This document shows, piece after piece, positions 1 through 10,000 of a stretch of DNA of 60,255 nucleotides. Numbering within the stretch: the stretch's first letter is position 1; each line of letters opens with the position of its first letter. Source of the DNA: Nocardia cyriacigeorgica (GTDB taxonomy: Bacteria; Actinomycetota; Actinomycetes; Mycobacteriales; Mycobacteriaceae); the NCBI RefSeq assembly GCF_010858045.1, contig NZ_JAAGVC010000027.1:1-60255 (forward strand), in the 5' to 3' direction. A program made the position numbers and the translations under genes. The notes under the pieces were generated by a model, which was given only the letters and a program-made list of their open reading frames with translations, was not told the DNA's origin and did no database searches.

Positions 1-936
1 GGACCCTGCGGCGTCTGCTGCCCACCGCCATTACGCTTGCCGCCGCCGTCACCCGTATTGCCGGAAGAACCGTCTTTCTGCTTCCCGCCCGGGTCCGGTT
101 CCGGTGGCGCGGGGCAGCCGCAGCAGCCGCAGCAGCAGGGTGGCGGCGGCATGAATCTCGCGATGCCGTTGATGATGATGATGTCGATGTTGCCGCAGGT
201 CGTCGGCCAGGCCGCGCAGATGATGATGGCGCAGAAGGCCGAGCAGCAGGAGCGCGAACGGGTCGAGGAGGAGCGCAGGCTCGAACGGGAGGAGCGTCAG
301 CTCGAGCGAGAGGAGCGTAAAGCCGACGAGGAAGCCGCCACCGCACAGGCGTCGGCGCAGGCCGGTGGCGCGCCGGCCTCCGGCGAGGGTGCGCCGCCGG
401 TTGCGGCCGCATCGTATGGTCCCGGTGCGCCGCCACCGGTAGTCATGCCAGGGAGCATGGTCGATGCCCCGTTGCCTGAAGGCCCCCCACAGAAGGTGCC
501 GCCAGCCGTCGCGCAGGCTCTGAACAAGGAAATCTACAACACCAACGGCAGCGACGCGCACGCCGCGTATGCCGGCACCACCGGGCAGCAGACCCCGAGC
601 AACCCGTGGGTTGCCGTCGACCCGAACACCACCGACCCCGACAAACGTCTGCGCACCGGTGATGTGATCCAGTGGGAGAACCGGACCGCGCTGGTCGTGA
701 TGAACGATTCCGGTTTGAACGTCCTGCTCAATGGCCAGCTCGTGCAGATGGATCCGCACAATCCACCGGACGACGGTCACGGGCCGTTCGGACGGTTCCA
801 GGGCTTCTTCCACCCCAGCGGAATCGACAAGGCCGCGGGCGATCTCACCGCGGGCGCGCAACCGACCGTGGATGTCGCGCCGGGCGGCGGTGCGCCGCCG
901 CAGCCGAAACCGGTTCGGCCGCAGGTCTATACCTGA
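1..936 (+). CDS. Pro/Gln/Gly-rich ESX-locus protein, 5' end cut by the window
   Basis: The reading frame is open from the first base and stops at TGA 934-936. An internal TTG at 37 and an ATG at 151 are possible starts, so the true N-terminus is unknown. From the ATG at 151 the protein has a Met-rich hydrophobic stretch, a charged Glu/Arg helix likely to form a coiled coil, an Ala/Pro/Gly linker, and a globular end of about 110 residues rich in Asp, Asn and Pro (from ALNKEIYNTNG to near the stop). No catalytic motif is visible. The Met-rich stretch next to a proline-rich linker is also seen in the neighbour at 1236-2450. It lies at the edge of the ESX cluster, where M. tuberculosis has the Rv3896c-Rv3899c hypothetical genes beside ESX-2. 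Role as substrate or accessory factor is inference. Confidence 0.6.
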   Translation, partial: GPCGVCCPPPLRLPPPSPVLPEEPSFCFPPGSGSGGAGQPQQPQQQGGGGMNLAMPLMMMMSMLPQVVGQAAQMMMAQKAEQQERERVEEERRLEREERQLEREERKADEEAATAQASAQAGGAPASGEGAPPVAAASYGPGAPPPVVMPGSMVDAPLPEGPPQKVPPAVAQALNKEIYNTNGSDAHAAYAGTTGQQTPSNPWVAVDPNTTDPDKRLRTGDVIQWENRTALVVMNDSGLNVLLNGQLVQMDPHNPPDDGHGPFGRFQGFFHPSGIDKAAGDLTAGAQPTVDVAPGGGAPPQPKPVRPQVYT

Positions 937-1235
937 TTCATCGGCGCGGCGGACGTTGCGCCTCGCCTGCTCGGACCGGGCGCTTCGCCATTCGCGGCCG
1001 GCCACGAGACACCCCGGCCGGCGACGAGATGGGATCGCGCCGACCGATCGTTCCCGACTGCCCGGCACCCTGTCGCACCAGAGGCAACCGTGCTACCAGG
1101 TCGCCTGGGGCGTATCACGGTAGCATGACGCAGGTTGGTCCAGGCCGCCCCTCGTGTTACCTGGTCACGTGGCCGCATCGCCCCCACGGAGTATCCGCCG
1201 ATGACGGCATACGGACGTGGCGTGCCCTGCCGAAC
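937..1235. other. Intergenic gap between convergent genes
   Basis: This 299-base gap separates two convergent genes. I see no coding-like frame and no strong terminator. A weak pair of GGCGC/GCGCC arms near 942-961 could pair but has no T-run. Confidence 0.4.
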
Positions 1236-2450
1236 TCAGGCCGGGGCAGCCTTCGGTTCCTCGCCCTTCGCCGGCTCACCCGCCGGCTTGTTCGGATCAT
1301 TCGGCTTCTGATCGCCCGGCGCCGCAGCGCCTTCCGCGGGCTTGCCGGAATCGCCCGGTGGCGGCGCCTGACCCTCGGGCGGCTTGCCGTCACCCGGCGG
1401 CGGTGGCGGCGGAGCGCCCTCGCCCTTCTTCTCTTCGGCGTTCTTGGGTTCCTCAGGGGCGAACGCCTCGTGCAGCATCGGCAGCATGGGGATCAGGGAC
1501 ATGGGGATCATGCCGAGCATGGGCAGCATGCTGAGCAGGCCACCCAGACCGCCATCACCACCACCGGCTTGGCCGCCGCCCGGCTGCTGCGCACCGCCGC
1601 CCGGGATGCCACCGCCGCCGCCGGCGCCACCGCCGCTACCGTTACCACCACCACCGTGTGCGATGTCCCAGTTGTAATCAGCAGCGGCCACGATCTTCTC
1701 GCAGATCTTGCGCAGGGCACGCGCGACGATCTTCATCACCGCGTAGTCCTGTGCGGCGGTGAGCTTGGCTGCGGAATACGGTTTCAGCGCGGCCTTGAGT
1801 TCGGTGACGATCGTCTTGATGGCCGCCAGATTCTTGGACTTCTCGTCGGCCATCACCGTCGAGGTCTTCGCGACCTTGTCGTCCATGGACAGCAGCGCCG
1901 TCTTGGTCTGGCGGGATTGGCCGAGAGCCTTGTTGTACGCCTCGACCATCTGGCCGTTTCCGACATTGTCGGCGGCGACAGTCTTGAGCAGCTCGCTCAC
2001 CTGTGGCGGCGGTGTGACGGTGTGTTCGCGGCCCAACAGGTCGACGGCGAACCGAATCGCCTTCTCGGCCTGCGCGATCAACAGCTTCGTCTGCGGTGAG
2101 GCGCCGGGCGGTGGATCGAGGTTCATCCAGTCGCCGTTGGCGGGCGGCGGGGTGCGGACCGGGTCCTTGGCGGAGATCGGCCGCACCGAATCGGGATCGC
2201 CCGACCCCTTTGCTCCGTCGGCAGGCAGGGCCGGGCGCGCCGGCGGTGTCGTCGTCGCGTCCTTGGCGCCCGACGGGTCGGCGGAGCCGGCTCGTCGCGC
2301 TTCTTCGACGGGCTGCGCGACAACTCGGCCGACCTCGGGTTCGGCGGGAGTGGCGCTCTGCGCGCGTGGAGCAGCGGCTACCGCCGCGACCTCTGCGGGC
2401 TTTGTGCTCTGTGCCTGTTGAACTTCGGTGTCCGCCACACCTGCCACCAT
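1236..2450 (-). CDS. Ala/Pro-rich ESX-locus protein with helical core
   Basis: This 404-residue protein starts at ATG 2450. Residues about 1-130 are a disordered Ala/Pro/Glu segment. Residues about 140-255 form a predicted helical core (from QTKLLIAQAEKAIRF to AADYNWDIAHG). A Gly-rich hinge follows, then a hydrophobic Met/Leu/Pro segment (LLSMLPMLGMIPMSLIPML), and a long Pro/Gly/Glu/Lys tail of about 80 residues. There is no signal peptide and no enzyme motif. The helical domain plus Gly/Pro tail resembles secreted ESX-associated (Esp-like) proteins in architecture only. It is divergent from the NlpC/P60 gene at 2626, and their shared upstream region carries two copies of the TTCCCA-N4-TGGGAA motif. 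Function is not assigned. Confidence 0.7.
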   Translation of the reverse strand: MVAGVADTEVQQAQSTKPAEVAAVAAAPRAQSATPAEPEVGRVVAQPVEEARRAGSADPSGAKDATTTPPARPALPADGAKGSGDPDSVRPISAKDPVRTPPPANGDWMNLDPPPGASPQTKLLIAQAEKAIRFAVDLLGREHTVTPPPQVSELLKTVAADNVGNGQMVEAYNKALGQSRQTKTALLSMDDKVAKTSTVMADEKSKNLAAIKTIVTELKAALKPYSAAKLTAAQDYAVMKIVARALRKICEKIVAAADYNWDIAHGGGGNGSGGGAGGGGGIPGGGAQQPGGGQAGGGDGGLGGLLSMLPMLGMIPMSLIPMLPMLHEAFAPEEPKNAEEKKGEGAPPPPPPGDGKPPEGQAPPPGDSGKPAEGAAAPGDQKPNDPNKPAGEPAKGEEPKAAPA

Positions 2451-2496
2451 TCTGTCGACACCGCCTCCCGCTGTTATCGCCCCTCATTGTCTTGCC

Positions 2497-2512
2497 TTCC
2501 CCGCGCTGGGAA
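2497..2512. promoter_or_regulatory. TTCCC palindrome, copy 1
   Basis: TTCCC, six bases, GGGAA: a perfect 5-bp-arm palindrome 47-62 bases upstream of the gene starting at 2450 on the minus strand. It belongs to a family of 16-bp motifs (TTCCCA-N4-TGGGRA) repeated before several genes in this window. Confidence 0.5.
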
Positions 2513-2532
2513 GTGCTGTGCCCGAGCGCAAC

Positions 2533-2548
2533 GTCCCATTGCTGGGAA
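2533..2548. promoter_or_regulatory. TTCCC palindrome, copy 2
   Basis: GTCCCA-TTGC-TGGGAA lies 78-93 bases upstream of the NlpC/P60 start at 2626. It differs from the perfect form at one base. Together with the copy at 2497 it flanks the middle of this divergent promoter region. Confidence 0.5.
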
Positions 2549-2625
2549 GATGCTCGATTCGGCTGCCGGGACAATGACGTGGAATCGGAAAGGCGGTCGG
2601 TGATGCGCGACGGTAGGTCGGTCGG

Positions 2626-3591
2626 ATGGCGCCGGGGCTGACGACGGACGCCGAGGGCGTGCTGCGTTCGCTGGCCGGCCTCTACGGCGAAGGGCAACCG
2701 ACGGCGGGCACGAACACGGCCCTCGCCAAGGCCGATCTGGCGGCGAGCGCATTGCGCGGCGGTCATATGCAGGCCGGCTATTCCGAAGCACGCACCAGGC
2801 ATGAATCCGCCGTCGAGGCACATGCGGGCAGGGCGGGAGTGGTCGACAAGGCGGTCGCCGGCTCCGGTGACGGCACCGTGCTCGGCCGGCGCGCCCTCGA
2901 CCGCGAGATCGCCGAATTCCATTCCCGGGTCAAGGCGCTGAGCACCCTTGGCGACCTGCGGTTCAGCGGTCCGGCCCTGCTCGATTCCGCGCAGAAGGCG
3001 GTCACCAACGCCACCAAGCAGGTCAACGGTGATCTCGACGCGGCCAGGCGCCAGGCCGCGCAGATCGTCCCACCCGAGGTGCCGAAATCGCGTGTCCGCG
3101 GTCAACCGCCGATCCAGCGGCGCAGACGCCGTCGGCCATCGAGAGGGCGAGCCTCCGGCGGTATCCGACGCAGCAGTGCCGACCGGCGCCGGGTTCCCTC
3201 GGACGGCACCCGCGGCGGACTCGCCGTGAGCGCGGCCAGCGCCTGGCTCGGTGCGCCGTATATCTGGGGCGGGGGCGGCCCCGGTGGCCCCACCGGAGGC
3301 GGCTTCGACTGTTCCGGGCTCACGCAGTACGCGATCGCGCAGGCCACCAACGGTGAAGTGATCCTGCCGCGCACCACCTACGATCAGATCCACAGCGGCG
3401 TCCGGGTGCATCCATCCGACGTGCAGCCGGGTGATCTGGTTTTCCCCGGCAGATCGTTCAGTGCCCCTGGTGTTCCCGAGCATGTACAGCTCGCCGCGGG
3501 CAACGGCATGGTGATCGAGGCGCCGACCTTCGGGCAGACGGTGACGTGGTCGCGGATGGACAGCGACTCGGTCGTCATCCGGGTGCTGTAG
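2626..3591 (+). CDS. NlpC/P60-family cell-wall peptidase of the ESX locus
   Basis: This 321-residue protein has an N-terminal helical domain (about residues 1-150), an Arg-rich linker (about 152-198) and a C-terminal NlpC/P60 domain (about 200-321). The catalytic Cys is in the FDCSGL motif and the His in PEHVQLAAG, the usual Cys-His arrangement of peptidoglycan D,L-endopeptidases. No signal peptide is evident, so export would need another route, perhaps the neighbouring ESX system. It matches the type of gene found next to eccB2 in M. tuberculosis ESX-2 (Rv3896c, recalled from family knowledge). The linker uses codons that are rare here, including AGA twice and CGA twice, and may reflect a compensated frameshift. 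Confidence 0.8.
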   Translation: MAPGLTTDAEGVLRSLAGLYGEGQPTAGTNTALAKADLAASALRGGHMQAGYSEARTRHESAVEAHAGRAGVVDKAVAGSGDGTVLGRRALDREIAEFHSRVKALSTLGDLRFSGPALLDSAQKAVTNATKQVNGDLDAARRQAAQIVPPEVPKSRVRGQPPIQRRRRRRPSRGRASGGIRRSSADRRRVPSDGTRGGLAVSAASAWLGAPYIWGGGGPGGPTGGGFDCSGLTQYAIAQATNGEVILPRTTYDQIHSGVRVHPSDVQPGDLVFPGRSFSAPGVPEHVQLAAGNGMVIEAPTFGQTVTWSRMDSDSVVIRVL

Positions 3592-3609
3592 AACGAATCA
3601 CCCCGCCTC

Positions 3610-3625
3610 TTCCCAATTTTGGGGA
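3610..3625. promoter_or_regulatory. TTCCC palindrome, copy 3, before eccA
   Basis: TTCCCA-ATTT-TGGGGA lies 74-89 bases upstream of the eccA start. It is the only striking element in the 107-base gap ahead of the ESX operon, so it is a candidate operator for the whole cluster. Confidence 0.5.
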
Positions 3626-3698
3626 CTGTGGTCGATTCAACTGATCGCCCCCGTGGCTAACCTGCACTCAGGCGGAGATCGGCGGAAGGGAAGTCCGA

Positions 3699-5453
3699 GT
3701 GTCAGCGGCCGAGGACGCGTTCTACACGGGTGTACAGAGTTTGGGGCTTGTCGCCGGAGGGGTGCGCAACGAGCAACACGCGGCCGCCGCCTTCAGGACG
3801 GCGACCGACCTCGATCCGGACATGTGCGATGCCTGGCTGGGCCGCGCCATGGCCGGTGAAGTGACCTCCGAAGTCATCTACGGGGCCTACCGCTCCGTGC
3901 ACAACCTGTACCGCGATCAGCAGCGCGCCGGCCTCGCCGATCGCGCGCTGTGGTGTCAGGTCGAGGTCGGCATGTACGGGCTGCGGGTGGCAATGGCCGA
4001 CCGGGCCCAGATCGCCATCGCACAGGCGTGCTTCTACGCCGACGGTGGCGAGTGGGCCGAAGCCGCGGCGATTCTGGATGAGGTCCCCGGCGACGACGTG
4101 GCCGGTTTCGTTCGGATGTCGCTGTATTACCGCACCGAACGGTGGACCGATGTGCTCGCCGCGCGCACCGCGCAGCCCTCGCTCGACGACGGCCTGCTGG
4201 ATATCGCGGCCGAATTGATGGCCACCTCGGCGCTGGCGCATCTGGGCCGGTTCGGTGAGGCGATGCCGCGCGCGCAGCGGATCGTCGAGGACAGTTCGTC
4301 GGGCAACCTGTCCTACATCTGGGCCGACGCGCACTTCCTGCTCGGCATGCTGTTGCGGCACAACGGCGATACCGAAGCAGCGGACAAGGTGCTCGCGGGC
4401 CTGCAAGGGTCGGGCCTGTGGGGTGAGCGCGAGGAATGGCAGCGCGCCGTCCGGGACAAGAGCTACCGGTTCGCGATCACCACACCGGAGCTGATCGCTT
4501 CCCGCGCCGACATCTGGGATCCGCGGTCCGGCGACGATCCGGTGCAGGTCGCCGCCAGCGCCGCCAAGGCCGAACGCGAAACCCTGCTGACCGAGGCGTC
4601 TGAGCTGCTCAATGCCCAGATCGGCATGGCCTCGGTGAAGGAGCAGGTGGACCGGCTGAAATCCGGTGTGCTGATGGATCAGGTGCGCGCCAAGCGTGGG
4701 CTCGCCGTCGAATCGAAGTCGCAGCATCTGATCTTCTCCGGGCCGCCGGGAACCGGTAAGACCACCATCGCCAGGGTGATCGCGAAGATCTTCGCCGGGC
4801 TCGGGGTTGTGCAGAACGCCGAGGTCATCGAGGTCTCGCGTAACGACATGGTCGGCACCCACCTCGGTCACACCGCGCCGAAGACCAATGCGCTGATCGA
4901 CTCCGCGCTGGGCGGAGTGCTGTTCATCGATGAGGCCTACACCCTGATCCAGGAAGGGCTGTCCGGCGGTGACGCCTTCGGTAAGGAAGCCGTCGACACG
5001 CTGCTGGCCCGGATGGAGAACGACCGGGACAAGCTGGTCGTGATCATCGCGGGCTACGAAGACGAGATCGATCGCTTCCTGGCCTCCAACGACGGCCTTG
5101 CCTCCCGCTTCACCAAGCGGATCCGGTTCTCCAGCTACGACGCCGACGAACTGGTGCAGATCGCCGAGCACATTGCCAAGAAGAAGGATTCGATCCTGTC
5201 CGAACAGGCGATGGAGGTGCTGCGCGAGCGCTGCGAGCAGCTGGCGGTGCAGAACCGCGACGGCAGGCGGCTGATCGACCTGGCGGGCAACGGCCGCTTC
5301 ATCCGCAATGTGGTGGAAGCGGCCGAGGCCGAACGGGATTACCGCTTCACGCGCGACAACCTCGATGTGTCGACGATGACCGACGAAGAGCTGATGACCG
5401 TCGACGCGTTCGACATCACCTCCGCGCTAGCGGGTCTGGCACCCACCAGGTGA
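3699..5453 (+). CDS. eccA: EccA, ESX AAA+ ATPase
   Basis: This is the cytosolic ATPase of type VII secretion, 584 residues, the usual EccA length. The N-terminal half (about 1-280) is a helical TPR-like domain that in the family binds PE/PPE/EspG partners. The C-terminal half is a CbxX/CfqX-type AAA+ domain: Walker A GPPGTGKT at 348-355 (Lys354) and Walker B GVLFIDEAYTL near 405-415. The start is GTG 3699, preceded by a GGAAGGG-like ribosome site. It is first in the ESX operon, with eccB following within 4 bases. In M. tuberculosis ESX-2, eccA sits at the far end beside eccE, so its place in front of eccB differs from that locus. Identification is strong. Confidence 0.95.
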   Translation: MSAAEDAFYTGVQSLGLVAGGVRNEQHAAAAFRTATDLDPDMCDAWLGRAMAGEVTSEVIYGAYRSVHNLYRDQQRAGLADRALWCQVEVGMYGLRVAMADRAQIAIAQACFYADGGEWAEAAAILDEVPGDDVAGFVRMSLYYRTERWTDVLAARTAQPSLDDGLLDIAAELMATSALAHLGRFGEAMPRAQRIVEDSSSGNLSYIWADAHFLLGMLLRHNGDTEAADKVLAGLQGSGLWGEREEWQRAVRDKSYRFAITTPELIASRADIWDPRSGDDPVQVAASAAKAERETLLTEASELLNAQIGMASVKEQVDRLKSGVLMDQVRAKRGLAVESKSQHLIFSGPPGTGKTTIARVIAKIFAGLGVVQNAEVIEVSRNDMVGTHLGHTAPKTNALIDSALGGVLFIDEAYTLIQEGLSGGDAFGKEAVDTLLARMENDRDKLVVIIAGYEDEIDRFLASNDGLASRFTKRIRFSSYDADELVQIAEHIAKKKDSILSEQAMEVLRERCEQLAVQNRDGRRLIDLAGNGRFIRNVVEAAEAERDYRFTRDNLDVSTMTDEELMTVDAFDITSALAGLAPTR

Positions 5454-5457
5454 TGTG

Positions 5458-7014
5458 ATGGCACGTTTCCGGGTGGTGACCAAACACCAGATATCGGGCT
5501 GGCGTTTTCTCCTGCACCGGATCGAGCACGCCCTGGTGCGTCGCGATGCCTCCATGATCGATGATCCGCAGCGCGGCCGGTCGACCGCGCTGATGATCGG
5601 TGTCGCCCTCGCGTGTGTCTGTGTCGCCGGCGCTGCGGTGATGGCCTTTTTCAAACCGGCCAAAAACGTCGGTGATTCGAAGATCGTCGCCGACAAGGAC
5701 ACCGGTGCGCTGTACGTTCGCATCGGCGATCGGCTGCATCCGGCGTTGAACCTGACCTCGGCGCGGCTCGTGGTCGGTTCGGCCGACAATCCGGTCCGTG
5801 TCTCCAATGGTGAACTCTCGAAGTATCCACGCGGACCGTGGGTCGGTATTCCCGGAGCACCGGGCAATATCGTCGATTCCGGATCGAAGGACTCATCCTG
5901 GGCGGTCTGCGATACCACTCGCTCCGGAGCCGCAGCGCCGGTCGATTCTCGCACCGGCCTTCCTACGGCTACCCTCACCGCACCACGAACCACCGCCATC
6001 GGCGGGCCGCTGAACATCGACGGCGAGACCACCCGCGCGCTGGCCGGCGCCGAGGCGCGCCTGCTGCGTGACGACTCCACCACCTGGCTGGTCTACGCCG
6101 ATCAGGAGCAGGGCTTCGTGCGCGCGGCGATCGATCTCGCCGACTCGGCTGTGGTGCTGGCACTCGGCATCGACCCGACGGCGACGGTGGTCGCCGCCTC
6201 CAAAGGTTTGATCAACGCGATCCCCGAGGCACCACCCATCCGGGTGCCCGCCGTTCCCGGTGCGGGGGAGATGACGACCCTGTCCACCGGACTGACCGTT
6301 CCGGTGGGCTCGGTGCTGACGGTGTCGGGACGCGACACCGAGGGCGCGACGTATGTGGTGTCGCAGTCCGGCGTCGTTCAGGTGAACGCGGTGCTGGCGG
6401 ACATGATCCGCAATGCCGACTCCCAAGGCGCCATTTCGGTGCGGACCGTCGGACCCGATGTGATCGCGGCGAATCTGCGCCCCGGCGCCTGGCCGGGGAC
6501 GGCGACCTATCCCGCGACCCAGGTCGACATCGTCGAGCCGGAGCGGTTCGGCGTCACCTGCTACCACTGGTCGCGTGCCGCGGGTGACGCCGCCGCCACC
6601 ACACAACTGGTGGCGGGGGATCGGTTGCCGCTGCCCGCCGAGGAACAGTCGCGCACGGTGCCACTGGTGACCGCGCCGAACTCGCAGGGCAAGACCGCCG
6701 ACGCCGCGTACATGCCCCGGACGACCGGGCGATTCGTGCAGGTCAGCGGTTCGGATCCGGCCTCACCGCTGCGGGAGGGCCTGTACTGGATCTCCGACAG
6801 CGGCGTGCGCTACGGCATCGACGTCGACGCGGCCAACGAATCCGATGCCCGCCAGACCCTGTCCGCCCTGGCGCTGCGCGCGCCCGTACCCGCACCCTGG
6901 AGCATCGTGTCGTTGTTCGCTGTCGGGCCTACCCTGTCCCAGGCCGATGCCAAGGTCGTGCACGACGGCATCCCGGTCGACAAAGCCGGACTGGGCTTCG
7001 GCGGACCGTCGTGA
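5458..7014 (+). CDS. eccB: EccB, ESX membrane complex protein
   Basis: EccB (518 residues) is the one-pass membrane protein that builds the periplasmic part of the ESX core. The N-terminus (MARFRVVTKHQISGWRFLLHR) matches the family signature. A single membrane segment lies at about 43-65, and the rest is a large extracytoplasmic domain with repeated beta-rich units. A GTG at 5455 is in frame immediately before this ATG and could also serve. I prefer 5458 because of distance from the upstream AGG and the conserved MARFR start. It follows eccA by 4 bases and overlaps eccC by 4 bases, which indicates translational coupling. Confidence 0.94.
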   Translation: MARFRVVTKHQISGWRFLLHRIEHALVRRDASMIDDPQRGRSTALMIGVALACVCVAGAAVMAFFKPAKNVGDSKIVADKDTGALYVRIGDRLHPALNLTSARLVVGSADNPVRVSNGELSKYPRGPWVGIPGAPGNIVDSGSKDSSWAVCDTTRSGAAAPVDSRTGLPTATLTAPRTTAIGGPLNIDGETTRALAGAEARLLRDDSTTWLVYADQEQGFVRAAIDLADSAVVLALGIDPTATVVAASKGLINAIPEAPPIRVPAVPGAGEMTTLSTGLTVPVGSVLTVSGRDTEGATYVVSQSGVVQVNAVLADMIRNADSQGAISVRTVGPDVIAANLRPGAWPGTATYPATQVDIVEPERFGVTCYHWSRAAGDAAATTQLVAGDRLPLPAEEQSRTVPLVTAPNSQGKTADAAYMPRTTGRFVQVSGSDPASPLREGLYWISDSGVRYGIDVDAANESDARQTLSALALRAPVPAPWSIVSLFAVGPTLSQADAKVVHDGIPVDKAGLGFGGPS

Positions 7015-10000
7015 CCGCCACCCGCCGATTCGTCCGGCCGGCCCGGATGATCCGTGGGCCCAAAGCTCCCGCGGTGACCGAACTCCGGTTGCAGCCGCCG
7101 ACCGAACTGCCCAAGCCGGTCCCGCCGTCCAAGCTCAAGATGATCCTGCCCGTCGTCATGGTCGCGGCCATGGTCGGCATGATGGTGATGATGTTCCGCA
7201 GCGGGATGCCGACATCGCCGATGATGCTGTTCTTCCCGCTGATGATGATGGTGTCGATGTTCGGCATGGTCGGCGGGCAGTTCTCCGGCGGTGGCGGGAC
7301 ATCGGCCGCGAGCCTCAACGAGGAACGCAAGGACTACCTGCGCAGCATCACCGACAACCGCAAGACCGTGCACGAGGCCGAAAAGGATCTGCACACCTTC
7401 CTGCGCTACACCCACCCCGGGCCTGCCGAGATCGCCCGGTTGGTCGGCGGCAAGCGCATGTGGGAAGTGCAGGTGGCCAGCCCGCAGTTCCTGCGGGTGC
7501 GGATCGGGCGGGGGCGCATCGCCAACCAGGTGCGGGTGATCGTGCCCGAAGCGGCGCCGACCTCCGATCTCGATCCGGTCGGCGTCGTCGAACTCACCAG
7601 GTTCGCCAAGGCGTACTCCACCGTCGGTGGTATGCCGGTCGCAATCAATCTGCTGTCCGCGCCGCAGGTCGGATTCGACGGTGATCCGGCCGCGGTGGCC
7701 GGATTGATCCGCGCGATGATCGCCGAGGCCGTCGTCCTGCACGGACCGGACCAGGTGGCCGTCGCGGCGGCGCTGACGGATCCGGACGCACCCGAGTGGG
7801 CGTGGCTGAAATGGCTGCCGCATACCCAGCATCCCACCGCCACCGACGCGGTCGGCCCCGCCAGGATGGTGTATCGCAGCGTCGGCGAATTGCGCGCCAA
7901 GGTGCTGGCCGAGCTCAATCGAGGCCCGTTCTCCGCCAACAGCGAGCCCGCGCTCGACCGCAAGCATCACCTGCTGATCGTCGATGTCGGCGGCCAGGCC
8001 AACGAGCGCGATATCTCCGGCATCGACGGCTGCACCTGGTTGCGCCTCGGTCCCGCCGAGCAGTCGCTGCCGCGAGCGCTGAAATTCACTGTCGGCGACG
8101 ATCGTTCGCTCAGCGAGGTGACCGCGCGCGGCCTGCGCCGAGTCGGTGTCGCGGATTCCCTGTCGCTGCCCGCGATGATGGCGCTGGCCCGGCGCGTGGC
8201 CCCGTACCGGCTGTCCACGGTGGTGGAGGCGGTGGCCGCCGAACAGGCCAGCACCGGCACCTCCTGGGAGGAGATGGTCGGTCTCACCGATCCCGGCGAT
8301 ATCCGCATCGACCAGCAGTGGCCGGTGCGCCGTGACAGCGACCGGGCCCGGCTGAACATTCCGTTCGGGCACGATCCGGCGGGCGCGATCGTGCACCTCG
8401 ATATCAAGGAATCGGCCGAAGAGGGCATGGGCCCGCACGGCATGTGTATCGGTGCCACCGGTTCGGGTAAATCGGAATTCCTGCGGACCCTCGTGCTCTC
8501 CGCCGTCGCCACCCACTCTCCGGACCAGCTGAACCTGCTGCTGGTCGACTTCAAGGGTGGTGCCACCTTCCTCGGCTTCGACCGGCTCTCACACGTGACC
8601 GCCGTGGTGACCAACATGGAGGAAGAGTCCGACCTGGTCACCCGTATGGAGGACGTGATCAACGGCGAAATGGTGCGCCGCCAGCGCATTCTGCGCGACG
8701 CGGGCAATTTTGCCAACGTCGCCGACTACGAGCGGGCCAGGGAACAGGGCGCGGACCTGGCCCCGCTGCCGACGCTGTTCATCATCCTGGACGAGTTCGC
8801 CGAACTGCTCGAGCACTACCCGGACTTCTCGAAACTGTTCGTCGCGATCGGCCGGCTCGGGCGGTCGCTGCGCATCCACCTGCTGCTGTCCTCGCAGAAG
8901 GTGCCGGCGAACCGGATGGGTGAGCTGGAGGCGCACCTGTCCTATCGAGTGGCCCTGCGCACCAACCAGACCAGCGACTCCCGTGACGCCATCGGCACCG
9001 CGGATGCCTACCACCTGCCGAAGAAGCCGGGCTCGGGCTATCTGCGGGTCGGTTCCGGTGATCTGCAACGGTTCCAAGCCACCTACGTCGGCGAGGCGTA
9101 CACGCCGCGCGCGACCGTCTCGGCGCCGAACGCGTCGAACCGGGCCCGGCGCGCCGGGGGCGGATACCGTCCGCCGCAACGATTCACCACCGGCCCGGTC
9201 GCCGATATCCGGCCGACCGTGGTCGAGCAGGCGCCCACCCGGTCCCAGCAGCCCGAGGCGGTCGAGGGCGAGCAGATCACCGTGATGGAGACGGTGCTGC
9301 AGCAATTGGCAGGACACGGCAGGCCGGCGCACAAGATGTGGCTGCCGCCGCTGAACACCCCGCCCACGCTGGACCGCCTGCTGGGCGGGACCGAGCCGGG
9401 TTCGCTGAGCATTCCGGTCGCCTTGATCGATAAGCCGCGCCAGCAGCGCCAGGACAGCTGGACGGCCGATCTCTCGGCGGCCGGCGGGCATATGGCGATC
9501 GTGGGTGGCCCGCAGTCCGGTAAGTCGACGGCACTGCAGACGTTCATGCTGTCGGCCGCGCTCACCCACACCCCGGAACAGGTGCAGTTCTACTGCGTGG
9601 ACTTCTCCGGCGGCTCGTTGTCGGCGATCCGATCGTTGCCGCACGTCGGCTCGGTGGCCGGGCCGCGCGATCAGGACCGCATCCGGCGCACCATCGCGCT
9701 GATCACGAATCTGCTCGAAACCAGGCAGAACCTGTTCGCGGAGTTCGGCATCGACACCATCCGGAAGTTCCGTGCGATGCGCAACGAGTCCGGTGGGCGC
9801 CCACCCTGGGCCGATCGCGACCCGTACGGTGATGTCTTCCTGGTCGTGGACGGCTGGGACATCGGATTGTCCACCAACGGACCCTACTTCGACGAGTACT
9901 CCGCGACCATGGAGCAGATCGCGCTGCAGGGCTTGAACTTCGGCATCCACCTGGTGCTGACGAGTTCGCGCTGGATGGCGGTGCGGCCCGCGGTCAAGGA

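Noticed and set aside
3649..3660. Possible IdeR iron box (GGCTAACCTGCA) before eccA
   Set aside because: Only the right half fits; the left half TTAGGTTAG is absent.
3702..5171. Long minus-strand frame opposite eccA
   Set aside because: Same cause: its residues are low-complexity His/Arg/Gly and mirror the eccA codons.
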